From an uncultured Lachnospiraceae bacterium (GTDB lineage Bacteria > Bacillota > Clostridia > Lachnospirales > Lachnospiraceae), in assembly GCA_947577185.1 (NCBI GenBank), contig CANPUE010000011.1, forward strand, positions 1 through 64,000: a stretch of 64,000 nt of DNA, read 5' to 3'. Positions 33,303 through 41,568 of the stretch are shown here, piece after piece (within the stretch, counting starts at the first letter, position 1; each line of letters begins with the position of its first letter). The position numbers and the translations under genes were made by a program. The notes under the pieces were generated by a model. The model did no database searches. It was given only the letters and a program-made list of their open reading frames with translations, and was not told where the DNA came from.

Positions 33303-33372
33303 GTGCGATGATGTAAAAAAGAGACAGGGGGCTTTTGCTTCCTGAAACAGGAGCCGGCATCGGAAGAAATCA

Positions 33373-33425
33373 TCCCATGAAGATTCAGGAACTGATAAAA
33401 GCCTGAATTTCCATGGGATTTTCTT
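33373..33425 (+). terminator. Terminator after nahK
   Basis: CCCATG...ATTCAGG pairs with CCTGAAT...CATGGG (two stem blocks with an internal mismatch) and is followed by ATTTTCTTT. It ends the phosphorylase operon and may also serve the convergent AraC gene. Confidence 0.75.
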
Positions 33426-33428
33426 TGT

Positions 33429-34199
33429 TTAGATATCAGAGACTGTAAAATTATCACCATAATTATTTACGACATAATTTTTTTCACGGTATTTTCCCGG
33501 AGTGATTCCCGTAAATTTTCTAAAAGCATATGTAAAAGCACTTTGTGAGGAATATCCAAGTGATGCAGAAATTTCGAAATAACTTAAACTGCTGTATTTT
33601 AGCAGATTTTGCGCCGTATCCATTTTCGCGGCAGTAACATAAGCTTTAATCGTTTTTCCGGTTTCCTGTTTAAATAATTTTGACAGATAGGATACGTTTA
33701 GTTTTGCAAAATCAGCCAGTCCCTGAGCAGATAAGTCTGCATTCAGATCTTCATAAATATGATCGATACACTTTCTGATATGAATTGAAATTATGTCGTC
33801 TTTTTTAATTTCACATATTCGTATGGCAAAATCCAAACACATATCTTCAAGGATAACCTGCAGATCATCACATGTAGCAGCTTTGTCCGATTTCTGACTG
33901 TAAATATCTGCTATCATATAAGCTTCATCATGCCCTAATCCGCTGCCCAGGCTCGACTCCGCAAGGAGTGTTGCGATAATCACAAAATGATACTTCATGT
34001 TATTTAACTGATTTTCTGATAAGATTCTCATTTCCGTAGAGAGCTTTATCATTCCCGAAGAAATAAGATCTTTCAGTTTTTCCAAATCACCACTGATTAT
34101 TGCTTCAAATACAGTATCTTTTAAATAGTAAGTTTTTTTATGATATCCATGTACTTTTTGCAAATATAATTGCCGGTTAAGTTCTATTCTTATTTTCAT
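33429..34199 (-). CDS. AraC-family regulator (YSIRK-type N-terminus)
   Basis: A 256-aa regulator. The start at MKIRIELN has AAAGGAGCTC immediately upstream; a start 17 codons earlier does not. The N-terminal half is helical (EAIISGDLEKLKDLISSG, NQLNNMKYHFVIIATLLAES), as in regulators of surface antigens and pumps. The C-terminal ~100 residues form the AraC domain (SAQGLADFAKLNVSYLSKLF, EISASLGYSSQSAFTYAFRK). It is divergent from the MATE transporter and probably controls it. Confidence 0.85.
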   Translation of the reverse strand: MKIRIELNRQLYLQKVHGYHKKTYYLKDTVFEAIISGDLEKLKDLISSGMIKLSTEMRILSENQLNNMKYHFVIIATLLAESSLGSGLGHDEAYMIADIYSQKSDKAATCDDLQVILEDMCLDFAIRICEIKKDDIISIHIRKCIDHIYEDLNADLSAQGLADFAKLNVSYLSKLFKQETGKTIKAYVTAAKMDTAQNLLKYSSLSYFEISASLGYSSQSAFTYAFRKFTGITPGKYREKNYVVNNYGDNFTVSDI

Positions 34200-34279
34200 A
34201 AGAGCTCCTTTGGAGAATAACAAATTATAAAATTCATAAAGCTGTATCATTTTAACTTTTCTTCAATTATGCCATAAAT

Positions 34280-34309
34280 TTGATAGAAAAGCGAGTTTTT
34301 TGATATAAA
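34280..34309 (+). promoter_or_regulatory. Promoter of the MATE gene
   Basis: TTGATA and TATAAA are 18 bases apart, about 55 bases before the ATG, in the AT-rich region between the divergent AraC and MATE genes. Confidence 0.5.
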
Positions 34310-34363
34310 TACGACCTCATAAATGATAAAACGAAATAAAATCAGTTTGAGGACAGTGTAATC

Positions 34364-35671
34364 ATGAATAAAATAGATTTCACCAAAGGTTCTATCACAA
34401 AGTCATTCTTAATGTTTTTCTTTCCGATGTTATTGACCAATATATTACAACAGGTATATTCATTTGCAGACATGGTTATTATCGGGAAGGGATTGGGGGA
34501 TCATTCTCTTGCCGCCGTCGGTAATTTTACAACAGTCTCGTTTTTTCTGACAGGGTTCATTATGGGTATAACAAATGGATTTTCTGTTAATATATCTCAG
34601 GCCTGTGGAAAAAAGGACTTTAGTAAGCTGAAAAAAATAATTGCTTCCTCTATCAGAACATCTGCTGTATTTGCGGTTCTTTTTTCAGCGGCGGGGTTAT
34701 TACTTTTAAAACCTGTTTTACAGATCATGCAAACGGACGATGAACTTTTAAACGATTGTCTGGCTTATGGATATATTATATTCAGCGGGTTGCTCATTAC
34801 GGTAGCATACAATTTGCTTTCATCCATTTTAAGAGGAATCGGCGACAGCAAAACTCCCTTATTAGCGATAGGGGTTTCATCCGTATTCAATATAATATTG
34901 GATTTATTATTCATTTTTTTATTTCATTTTGGTGTTTCCGGACCGGCATATGCAACAATTATTTCACAATTAATCTCTGTTATTATTTGTTATTTCAGAT
35001 TACAAAGAATGAATGAACGAATGATTAACAGATGTGATTTCGTTTTCGACTTCAGATTGATAATGGATTTGTTGAAAAACGGCCTGCCAATGGCATTTAT
35101 GAATTCAATTACTTCTGTAGGCTGCATATTTGTTCAAAGCTGCATAAATGGTTGTGGTGTTGTTTATACGTCAGCGTACTCTGCCTGTAATAAATACCTG
35201 AATTTTTTTATGCTGCCGGGAATCACCATTGGTTTTGCAATATCTTCCTTTTCAGGTCAGAATTTTGGTGGCCAGAAGTTTGAAAGAATTCGAAACGGTA
35301 CAAAAGTTGCAGGCATAATGGCGGTTCTTTCAGCACTATTACTTGGAATGATATTGTTTTTCTTTTCGGATTTACTGGCAAAATTGATGCTTACCGGACA
35401 GGAAGCTATTGATTATGCTACTATATTTCTAAAATTTTTAGCATTATTTATTGTTCTTTTGAATTTATTATTTGTTTTTCGCAGTTGTGTTCAGGGATTA
35501 GGGAAACCTGCGATACCTATGTGTTCTGGAATCATTGAAATGATTATTCGTATCCCTGCCATTTACTTTGGATTACCTGTATTTGGATTTGCAGCAACTA
35601 TATATGCAGAAGGTATGGCATGGATTGGAGCATTGGCACTTAATATGATTGCATATCTGCTTTTTTTATAA
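34364..35671 (+). CDS. MATE-family efflux transporter
   Basis: A 435-aa protein with 12 predicted membrane segments. The opening GSITKSFLMFFFPMLLTNIL and the helix 1-2 region QQVYSFADMVIIGKGLGDHS are MATE hallmarks, and LNLLFVFRSCVQGLGKPAIP is the matching second-half repeat. It would export cationic drugs or metabolites using Na+ or H+. AT-richness is higher than in the flanking glycan genes, as for the divergent AraC gene, so the pair may have arrived together. Only a weak GAGG ribosome site precedes the ATG. Confidence 0.9.
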   Translation: MNKIDFTKGSITKSFLMFFFPMLLTNILQQVYSFADMVIIGKGLGDHSLAAVGNFTTVSFFLTGFIMGITNGFSVNISQACGKKDFSKLKKIIASSIRTSAVFAVLFSAAGLLLLKPVLQIMQTDDELLNDCLAYGYIIFSGLLITVAYNLLSSILRGIGDSKTPLLAIGVSSVFNIILDLLFIFLFHFGVSGPAYATIISQLISVIICYFRLQRMNERMINRCDFVFDFRLIMDLLKNGLPMAFMNSITSVGCIFVQSCINGCGVVYTSAYSACNKYLNFFMLPGITIGFAISSFSGQNFGGQKFERIRNGTKVAGIMAVLSALLLGMILFFFSDLLAKLMLTGQEAIDYATIFLKFLALFIVLLNLLFVFRSCVQGLGKPAIPMCSGIIEMIIRIPAIYFGLPVFGFAATIYAEGMAWIGALALNMIAYLLFL

Positions 35672-35680
35672 AACATAAAA

Positions 35681-35706
35681 AGGACAGATTAATAGGACAG
35701 ATTAAT
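35681..35706 (+). repeat. 13-bp tandem duplication after the MATE gene
   Basis: AGGACAGATTAAT occurs twice head-to-tail within 10-35 bases of the MATE stop codon. It is a short local duplication without coding content. Confidence 0.8.
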
Positions 35707-35761
35707 ATGGTACTTTTACTTGTAAGTTTTGGTTCTCCAATCAGGCTGCAGCTGCTGTCTC

Positions 35762-36703
35762 CTATGCGTGGGCGAGAGAAGGAAACCGAAGCCTGTGCGT
35801 CTCTACCATCTTTAACGCCTCCCCTTTGACAAAAAGGGTGCAGTCCTCTTCGCGGTACAAAGCAGCCTGCCAGAGCGTCGTATCGGCCGGAGTGAAGCCG
35901 AGGCAGATCTCGCCTGCCGTCCCGCCTAAGAGACTGATGATGTCTTCTAAGGATTCCAGAGTACCGGAAAAAGCACCATGGAGGAGCAGCCGGTCTCTCT
36001 TCGATGCAGATGTTCTGAGCTCCACGGAATTTTCAACGGTTTTTATCATGGAATCATCGGCAATGGTTTCTTCGATATGTTCCATAATGACATAGGTGTC
36101 AGTTTCCTCGTGCCAAAAGACATTATCCCGCATGAATTTCGTCACGTAGAAAAAGACCAGTCCGGGGTTATCGATCATATCGAACCGTCCGTGAAAAACG
36201 GTATGTTTCATGGCATTTTCCAGCTTTTTCCAGTCGGCGGGTGAATCCATCGGGACTCTTTGCAGCTGATTTTTGCCGGTGCCGGTTACTTTTCTCGTGT
36301 ACTGGTATTCTTTTGCGGGCAGAAAGCCGAATCTGGGATAGAAGTCGAGAACGCTGTCGTTCGCAAACAGGTAGATGCCGTCGCATCTGCTCTCGAAGTC
36401 GGCGAGGATCTGCTGCAGGAGTCTGCGGCAGAGTCCTTTTTTCCGGTGAGAAACGTCGGTCATCACGGTTCCGAGCTGGAGAAAGTGTTTCACGCCGTCC
36501 GGCGTGCGGATATCCGTGTGATTCACAGAAACATTGGACAAAATACGTCCGTCTGCGGCGATCGAGTAAGGGCAGTAGGAATCGCTCCAGAAGCCGTTTT
36601 GATACCAGTCCTCGAAATCAAGGCCGAAGGTTTTGTGCGCCAGTTCATTAAAGGACGTGCGTAAAGCGTCGTTGTTTCGGTAATTTCTAATGATCTCGTA
36701 CAT
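35762..36703 (-). CDS. GNAT-family N-acetyltransferase, Eis-like
   Basis: A 313-aa protein with a two-GNAT plus sterol-carrier layout. I start at MYEIIRNYRN with AAAGGAG about 8 bases upstream. Motif A is VMTDVSHRKKGLCRRLLQQI (~77-96), followed by YLFANDSVLDFYPRFGFLPA. The C-terminal ~100 residues (LRTSASKRDRLLLHGAF to LWQAALYREEDCTLFVKGEA) resemble the SCP2-like domain of Eis proteins. The acceptor may be an aminoglycoside, peptide or protein amine and cannot be deduced. It diverges from the dCMP deaminase gene. Confidence 0.83.
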   Translation of the reverse strand: MYEIIRNYRNNDALRTSFNELAHKTFGLDFEDWYQNGFWSDSYCPYSIAADGRILSNVSVNHTDIRTPDGVKHFLQLGTVMTDVSHRKKGLCRRLLQQILADFESRCDGIYLFANDSVLDFYPRFGFLPAKEYQYTRKVTGTGKNQLQRVPMDSPADWKKLENAMKHTVFHGRFDMIDNPGLVFFYVTKFMRDNVFWHEETDTYVIMEHIEETIADDSMIKTVENSVELRTSASKRDRLLLHGAFSGTLESLEDIISLLGGTAGEICLGFTPADTTLWQAALYREEDCTLFVKGEALKMVETHRLRFPSLAHA

Positions 36704-36726
36704 CGTGAGACTCCTTTCAGATGACA

Positions 36727-36755
36727 TTGACAATCCTCCCCCCATTTGCTATCAT
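36727..36755 (+). promoter_or_regulatory. Promoter of the dCMP deaminase gene
   Basis: TTGACA and TATCAT are exactly 17 bases apart, with the -10 about 45 bases before the start codon. Confidence 0.75.
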
Positions 36756-36799
36756 GAATCACACGTGTATCGTCGAAGACGCGGGAAGGGAGATTGATC

Positions 36800-37288
36800 A
36801 TGGTAAAACCACAGGCAAATAAAAGAATATCCAAGAGTGACACGTATTTAAACTGTGCCGAGGCGTTTGCCTACAGAAGTACCTGTATTAAGCGAAAATA
36901 CGGCGCGGTCATCGTAAAAGATGATGCGGTTATTTCCACAGGTTATAACGGTTCCCCAAGAGGGTTGGAGAACTGCTGTGATACCGGCGTCTGTCCGCGG
37001 ATTCCCCGGAATATGCATCAGGGGGAAGGGTATGAGATCTGCCGTGCCATCCATGCGGAGGCCAACGCGCTGCTAAACTGTTCCAGAGAGCAGACGATGG
37101 GAGCTGACCTGTATCTGGCCGGCATCAATCCGCAGGACTGCTCCGTGCATAGAGCAAAGCCCTGTCCCCTGTGTGCCAGAATGATCATTCAGGCCGGGAT
37201 CAGAAATGTTGTCATGCGGGTCGGAGAGGGGGCTGACAATTATGTGGTAATACCGGCAGAAGAACTGGAATGGTTTCACGAGCCATGA
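36800..37288 (+). CDS. dCMP deaminase-type cytidine/deoxycytidylate deaminase
   Basis: A 162-aa zinc deaminase. The zinc and catalytic motif is AIHAEANALLNC (H-A-E, ~74-85) and the second zinc motif is PCPLCARMIIQAGI (~114-127). A further conserved DDAVISTGYNGSPRGLENC loop with GYNGSP identifies the dCMP deaminase/ComEB group. It makes dUMP for dTMP synthesis. GGGAG lies 8 bases before the ATG. Its 3' end overlaps the convergent EAL gene by 13 bases. Confidence 0.9.
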   Translation: MVKPQANKRISKSDTYLNCAEAFAYRSTCIKRKYGAVIVKDDAVISTGYNGSPRGLENCCDTGVCPRIPRNMHQGEGYEICRAIHAEANALLNCSREQTMGADLYLAGINPQDCSVHRAKPCPLCARMIIQAGIRNVVMRVGEGADNYVVIPAEELEWFHEP

Positions 37289-39027
37289 TTGTGTGAACGC
37301 AACAGTTCAAAAAACGCATCTTCCGGCATCGGTCTGGCATAATAATAGCCCTGTACCTGATCACAGCCGATACTTTGCAGAAGATCGATCTGTTCTTTTG
37401 TCTCAACGCCCTCTGCCAGAAGTCCAAGATGCAGCTTTCGGGCCATCGAGACGACTTGTTCGAGGATCAGCCGTCCTTTTTCGGACACCATCATATTTTC
37501 TATAAATTTCCGGTCAAGCTTTATGACATCGAAAGGGGTTTCCAGAAGGATATTCAGGGAAGAATAGCCGCTTCCGAAGTCATCCATCAACAACATAAAA
37601 CCTTCTTCTTTCAACTGCAGGGCTTTTCTGCTCACCTGCTGGTTGTCGGCCGTCTCTGTGATCTCCAGTTCCAGGAGTGTCTTTGGGATTTCATTTTGCC
37701 CGATCAGGTCGTCCAGTACCTGAATACATTCGTTATCGCGCAGATGAATGCGGGATACGTTTACAGAAACCGGACAGACTTTAAGACCGGCGTCTATACA
37801 TTTTTTAATAAACTGACAGGCTCTTTCCCAAATGTAGTAATCTACTTTCTGGATAAAGCCGTTTTCTTCAATGATTGGAATGAACTGGTCGGGATAGATC
37901 ATGCCGCGGTCGGGATGTTTCCATCTTACCAGCGCTTCGGCACCGATGATCTCGTTTCTGGAGATGCTGTATTTGGGCTGCAGATACATCATAAACTGAT
38001 TTTCTGTAATGGCGGTCTGCATGTTTTCTTCGATAAATTTTCTGTTGTAGAGGGAGTCCTTAAACTGTTTTTTATAAAATAAAATATGGGTCAGAACATT
38101 GTCTTTGGCGGCTCTTCTGGCCATGGCGGCTCTGTCTTCCATCTGCCGTATTTCCATACTCCGGTCTTCTGCCGTATAGACTCCGTAGGTGACCTGCAAT
38201 TTGATCCCCTTAAACAGGTTGATCTGGCCGTCAAGTTTTTCGATAAAATCGATCAGTTCTTCTTCATTCTCATATTCCATAACGACCATGAATACGTCGC
38301 CGCGAAGGTTGACATAATGTTGATCGGGCAGACAGAGTTCTGACAGCCGGCCGATGATAAAATCCAGGATCTCATCGCCGAACCGTTCCCCGTAAGAATC
38401 GTTGATGATCTTAAACTTGCAGATATCAAACTGGATAAAACCGAGTTTTCCGGTTGTGGAATGCAGGAGGTTGTTGACGTTTCTCCGGAACCGTTTCAGA
38501 CTGGCAACGCGTCTGAGCACGCTCTGCATCTCATCATTTTGCGGGATATCTTCGGGCGCGAGTGTACTTTCTGTGATGTCCTTTAAGTAGTCTGAGAGCA
38601 TTTCTTCGAGAATCTCAATGCTGATATGGATGGCGCGGGGGCATTTTTTCAAGATCAGGCCCTCTTTGCGGATGATGGCCATTTCTTCCGGTATGGAGAT
38701 ATCCTGTCCGAGGATATCACGGCAGTTAACCGCACCGCCTGTCCGCTCCGTAAAAAGGCGTATGAATTCGGCGGTCTTCTGGTTGCCGTATACTTCCAGG
38801 TCTCTGTCCTGCGTATCATAGAAGCCAAACGACAGGCCGAGAACTAACAGGGAAGCCGTGATACAGCCGCACACCCCGCCCTGCCGCATGCCGCCCCCGA
38901 AGCAGGTGCTGATCTTAAAGGCTGTTTTCAGGTCCAGACCAAAGTCTTCCGCAAATGCGCCAAATAGTGCCTGTGAGCAGTGATACTGTTGATGTAATAA
39001 CTGGTCTGCTTTTTCTTTGTGTGTCAT
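37276..39027 (-). CDS. C_GCAxxG_C_C domain fused to degenerate GGDEF and intact EAL
   Basis: A 583-aa soluble protein in three parts. Residues ~1-115 match the C_GCAxxG_C_C redox/metal family: HCSQALFGAFAEDFGLDLKT with Cys17, TCFGGGMRQGGVCGC with Cys42, 53 and 55, and NCRDILG with Cys102. Residues ~170-310 are a GGDEF domain whose signature is RGDVF, so it is probably not a cyclase. Residues ~330-580 are an EAL phosphodiesterase with EALVRW, LLELEITE, LMDDFGSGYSSL, LLAEGVET and QGYYYARPM intact. There is no membrane segment. I infer c-di-GMP hydrolysis tuned by a cysteine-based sensor. The start at MTHKEKADQ has GGAG 8 bases upstream. Confidence 0.88.
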   Translation of the reverse strand: MTHKEKADQLLHQQYHCSQALFGAFAEDFGLDLKTAFKISTCFGGGMRQGGVCGCITASLLVLGLSFGFYDTQDRDLEVYGNQKTAEFIRLFTERTGGAVNCRDILGQDISIPEEMAIIRKEGLILKKCPRAIHISIEILEEMLSDYLKDITESTLAPEDIPQNDEMQSVLRRVASLKRFRRNVNNLLHSTTGKLGFIQFDICKFKIINDSYGERFGDEILDFIIGRLSELCLPDQHYVNLRGDVFMVVMEYENEEELIDFIEKLDGQINLFKGIKLQVTYGVYTAEDRSMEIRQMEDRAAMARRAAKDNVLTHILFYKKQFKDSLYNRKFIEENMQTAITENQFMMYLQPKYSISRNEIIGAEALVRWKHPDRGMIYPDQFIPIIEENGFIQKVDYYIWERACQFIKKCIDAGLKVCPVSVNVSRIHLRDNECIQVLDDLIGQNEIPKTLLELEITETADNQQVSRKALQLKEEGFMLLMDDFGSGYSSLNILLETPFDVIKLDRKFIENMMVSEKGRLILEQVVSMARKLHLGLLAEGVETKEQIDLLQSIGCDQVQGYYYARPMPEDAFFELLRSHNHGS

Positions 39028-39103
39028 GTGATACTCCATTTTCTTTCTCTATCTGGCTGTGATAACAATATCCTAACATAGAAAAAGGAACTTGTGAAGC
39101 CTG

Positions 39104-39132
39104 TTGCGGGGACTGCGCCGATACGTTATAAT
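39104..39132 (+). promoter_or_regulatory. Promoter of the two-component/ABC operon
   Basis: TTGCGG and TATAAT are 17 bases apart, ~33 bases before the response regulator start. Confidence 0.7.
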
Positions 39133-39165
39133 TTTAGCGAATGCGTCGGATAAGGGGGAGCTTTT

Positions 39166-39852
39166 ATGGCGAAAATTTTGGTAGTGGAAGACGATTTGAC
39201 TCTGAGTGCGGGACTGTGTTTTGAACTGGACAGCAGCGGATATCTGAGCATTGCGGCTTACAGCTGTCAGAAGGTGAGAGCGCTCTTACAGGATACCGTG
39301 TTTGATCTGGCTATCCTGGATGTGAACCTTCCGGACGGGAACGGGTTTGATCTGTGCCGGGAGATCAGAGGCCGTCTGCCGGGCGTTCCGGTTATTTTTC
39401 TGACGGCCAACGACCTGGAAGAAGATGTTCTGCGGGGATATGCGCTCGGTGCGGATGACTATGTCACGAAGCCGTTTTCCGTGCGGGTCCTGTTACAGCG
39501 GATCGAGGTTGCACTGCGCCGCAGCGCGCCTGCCTCTGCGTCAGGAGATCGTTATGACGACGGGTTTTTACGGCTCGATCTGGTCGCGCTGACTGCGGTC
39601 AAAGACGGGGAAAACCTGTCGCTTACACCGAATGAGTACAAACTGCTGCGGCTTTTGACTGCCAATGCAGGGAAGATTCTGACGAGAAAACTGCTGCTTG
39701 AGAAGCTCTGGGACTGTGATGAGAATTTTATCGATGATCATACGTTAACTGTGACGATGAATCGTCTGCGTGTAAAGATCGAAGCGCAGGACCGGGCGTA
39801 TATCAGGACAGTGCGGGGAATGGGGTATGTCTGGACGGGGGTGCCTTTATGA
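39166..39852 (+). CDS. OmpR-family response regulator
   Basis: A 228-aa regulator. The receiver domain (1-115) has the acidic pocket VVEDDLT, phospho-Asp in LAILDVNLPDGNGFDLC, the switch threonine in VIFLTAND and lysine in DDYVTKPFS. The C-terminal winged helix (GENLSLTPNEYKLLRLLTAN, HTLTVTMNRLRVKIE, RTVRGMGYVW) is OmpR type. AGGGGGAG precedes the ATG. Its stop overlaps the kinase start (ATGA). The 11-bp phased repeats upstream of the permease gene are a plausible target. Confidence 0.93.
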   Translation: MAKILVVEDDLTLSAGLCFELDSSGYLSIAAYSCQKVRALLQDTVFDLAILDVNLPDGNGFDLCREIRGRLPGVPVIFLTANDLEEDVLRGYALGADDYVTKPFSVRVLLQRIEVALRRSAPASASGDRYDDGFLRLDLVALTAVKDGENLSLTPNEYKLLRLLTANAGKILTRKLLLEKLWDCDENFIDDHTLTVTMNRLRVKIEAQDRAYIRTVRGMGYVWTGVPL

Positions 39853-40760
39853 GAAAATTCCGGCGTTTTTGTAAGAGGGAATCTGATCTGGCGAATGAGA
39901 TCTGTGAGACGATAGAGGCGCTGATGCGCGGGGAGGAGCCGGGGAACTATCATCCTTATGAGGATACACAGTTAGCGAAAGTGCAGACCAGACTGATGCA
40001 GTATCACAGGATCGTCCGGGAGAGCGAGCAGCAAAACAGAGCGGACAGGCAGAGGCTGCAGGAACTTTTGAGTGACATTTCTCATCAGGTGAAGACACCG
40101 CTTGCCAATATCAGAATGTTTATGAATATTTTGCAGGAGCGTGAACTGCCTGTGCAGAAACAGCGGGAATTTCTTTCCACCATGAACGGGCAGGTGGATA
40201 AACTGGACTTTCTGATGTATTCTCTGATTAAGATGTCGCGTCTGGAAAGCGGTACCTTTGCTGTGAATATGGAAGAACAGACCGTGTATGAGACGATCGC
40301 GGAGGCGCTTAACGGTGTCTTTGCCAAAGCACAGATGAAAAACATTCAGATTGAAGCGCAGTGCGATACGGATCTCACGGCGTATCATGATCCCAGATGG
40401 ACGGCGGAGGCGCTTGGAAACATTCTGGATAATGCGGTCAAATATACGCCGGAGGGCGGACAGATCCGCATCAGGGCCCTGCCGTGGCAGCTCTATACGC
40501 GGATCGAGATAGAAGATACGGGGATCGGTATCCGTGAGGAACATTATCACGATGTGTTCAAACGTTTCTACCGATCGCAGGAAAACGCGGGAGAGGAAGG
40601 CATCGGACTGGGGCTCTATCTGGCGCGCTGTATTGTCTCCAGACAGGAAGGCTATATCAGCGTCAGATCACAGGTTGGAAAAGGGACGGTGTTTTCTGTC
40701 TTTCTCGTCGCACATGGCGCGGGCAGAAACCGCCGGATGGATCAGGAGGCACTGTTTTAA
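39849..40760 (+). CDS. Sensor histidine kinase without membrane segments
   Basis: A 303-aa kinase. The phospho-His is in LSDISHQVKTPLANIRM (~77), followed by the ATP domain with NILDNAVKYTPEGG (N box), IEDTGIGIREEHYHDVFKRF (G1/F box) and GIGLGLYLAR (G2). The first ~70 residues are hydrophilic and helical (RKFRRFCKRESDLANEICET), so the protein is cytosolic. Most kinases of ABC-linked systems have at least two membrane helices; sensing here must be by protein contact or a soluble signal. Start and stop overlap both neighbours, which indicates tight coupling. Confidence 0.92.
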   Translation: MRKFRRFCKRESDLANEICETIEALMRGEEPGNYHPYEDTQLAKVQTRLMQYHRIVRESEQQNRADRQRLQELLSDISHQVKTPLANIRMFMNILQERELPVQKQREFLSTMNGQVDKLDFLMYSLIKMSRLESGTFAVNMEEQTVYETIAEALNGVFAKAQMKNIQIEAQCDTDLTAYHDPRWTAEALGNILDNAVKYTPEGGQIRIRALPWQLYTRIEIEDTGIGIREEHYHDVFKRFYRSQENAGEEGIGLGLYLARCIVSRQEGYISVRSQVGKGTVFSVFLVAHGAGRNRRMDQEALF

Positions 40761-41434
40761 TGGACATCGTTACAGCCAGACAGCTAAAGAAATATTACAG
40801 AGAGGGGAAGCATGTCGTGAAAGCGCTTGACGGACTTGATCTGACGGTACAAAGAGGAAAATTCACGGCGGTCATCGGGAATTCCGGGTCGGGAAAGACG
40901 ACCCTTCTGCATGTGATAGGAGGATTATGTAAACCGACAGAGGGCGAGATACTGGTCGGCGGCATGGCGCTTTCAGCGCTTACGGAAGAAGAGCTGACGG
41001 TCTTCAGGCGCAGGAGGATTGGCTTTGTATTTCAGGAGGATTCGCTTGTCCCGGAACTGACGGTGCTGGAAAATATTTTGATTCCGCTGGCAATGGACGA
41101 TGCCAGGCCGGATGAACGCTTTCTGAAGGGGATTTTTTCTTTTCTGGGACTGGAGGGAAAAGAAAACGCATTTCCGGATATGCTGTCGGGGGGACAGAAA
41201 CAGCGTGCGGCCATTGCCCGGGCGCTGATCACCAAACCGGACATCATTCTGGCGGATGAGGCAACGGGGAGTCTTGATGGAAAGAACGCGCAGAATGTGG
41301 CGCAGCTGTTGAAGCGGTCCGTCGACTGCTTTCATCAGACGCTGCTCTTTGCGACGCATAACAGAGAGATTGCGCAGCTGGCCGATGCCGTGATCTGTCT
41401 GCGGGACGGACAGGTATGCCCTGAGATTTCCTGA
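40760..41434 (+). CDS. ABC transporter ATP-binding protein (MacB/LolD/BceA type), first copy
   Basis: A 224-aa ATPase. Walker A is [16 protein letters not shown] (~36-51), Q-loop [11 protein letters not shown], signature [15 protein letters not shown], Walker [12 protein letters not shown] (Ala instead of the usual Pro after DE) and H-loop [10 protein letters not shown]. It begins in the stop codon of the kinase (TAATG). A second, closely related ATPase lies on the other side of the permease, so the permease may work with two ATPases or the first may be diverged. Confidence 0.92.
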   Translation: MDIVTARQLKKYYREGKHVVKALDGLDLTVQRGKFTAVIGNSGSGKTTLLHVIGGLCKPTEGEILVGGMALSALTEEELTVFRRRRIGFVFQEDSLVPELTVLENILIPLAMDDARPDERFLKGIFSFLGLEGKENAFPDMLSGGQKQRAAIARALITKPDIILADEATGSLDGKNAQNVAQLLKRSVDCFHQTLLFATHNREIAQLADAVICLRDGQVCPEIS

Positions 41435-41474
41435 CAGAGCGTTCTGTCTGTGCCGGACTCACATAAGGTACAAA

Positions 41475-41531
41475 ACTGTAACAAAACTGTAACATGACTG
41501 TGCCGTTGCTGTAACGCCCGCGTGCTATGAT
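41475..41531 (+). promoter_or_regulatory. Four phased 11-bp direct repeats plus -10 upstream of the permease
   Basis: The block reads ACTGTAACAAA, ACTGTAACATG, ACTGTGCCGTT, GCTGTAACGCC without gaps (41475-41518). Each unit is 11 bases, one helical turn, with CTGTAAC as core. A -10-like TATGAT (41526-41531) follows and no good -35 exists, which is typical of a promoter activated by an OmpR-family regulator bound to direct repeats. The regulator encoded by the same cluster is the natural candidate. Confidence 0.75.
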
Positions 41532-41568
41532 AGAGGCAGACAGCAGGAGTGAAGGAGGAGATCATGTT

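Noticed and set aside
33429..35671. AraC-MATE pair as part of the glycan island
   Set aside because: A terminator separates it from nahK, its composition is more AT-rich, and MATE proteins are drug or metabolite exporters, not sugar importers.
41507..41531. TTGCTG as -35 of the permease promoter
   Set aside because: The gap to TATGAT would be only about 13 bases, too short for sigma-A, and TTGCTG lies inside the direct repeats. An activator-dependent promoter fits better.
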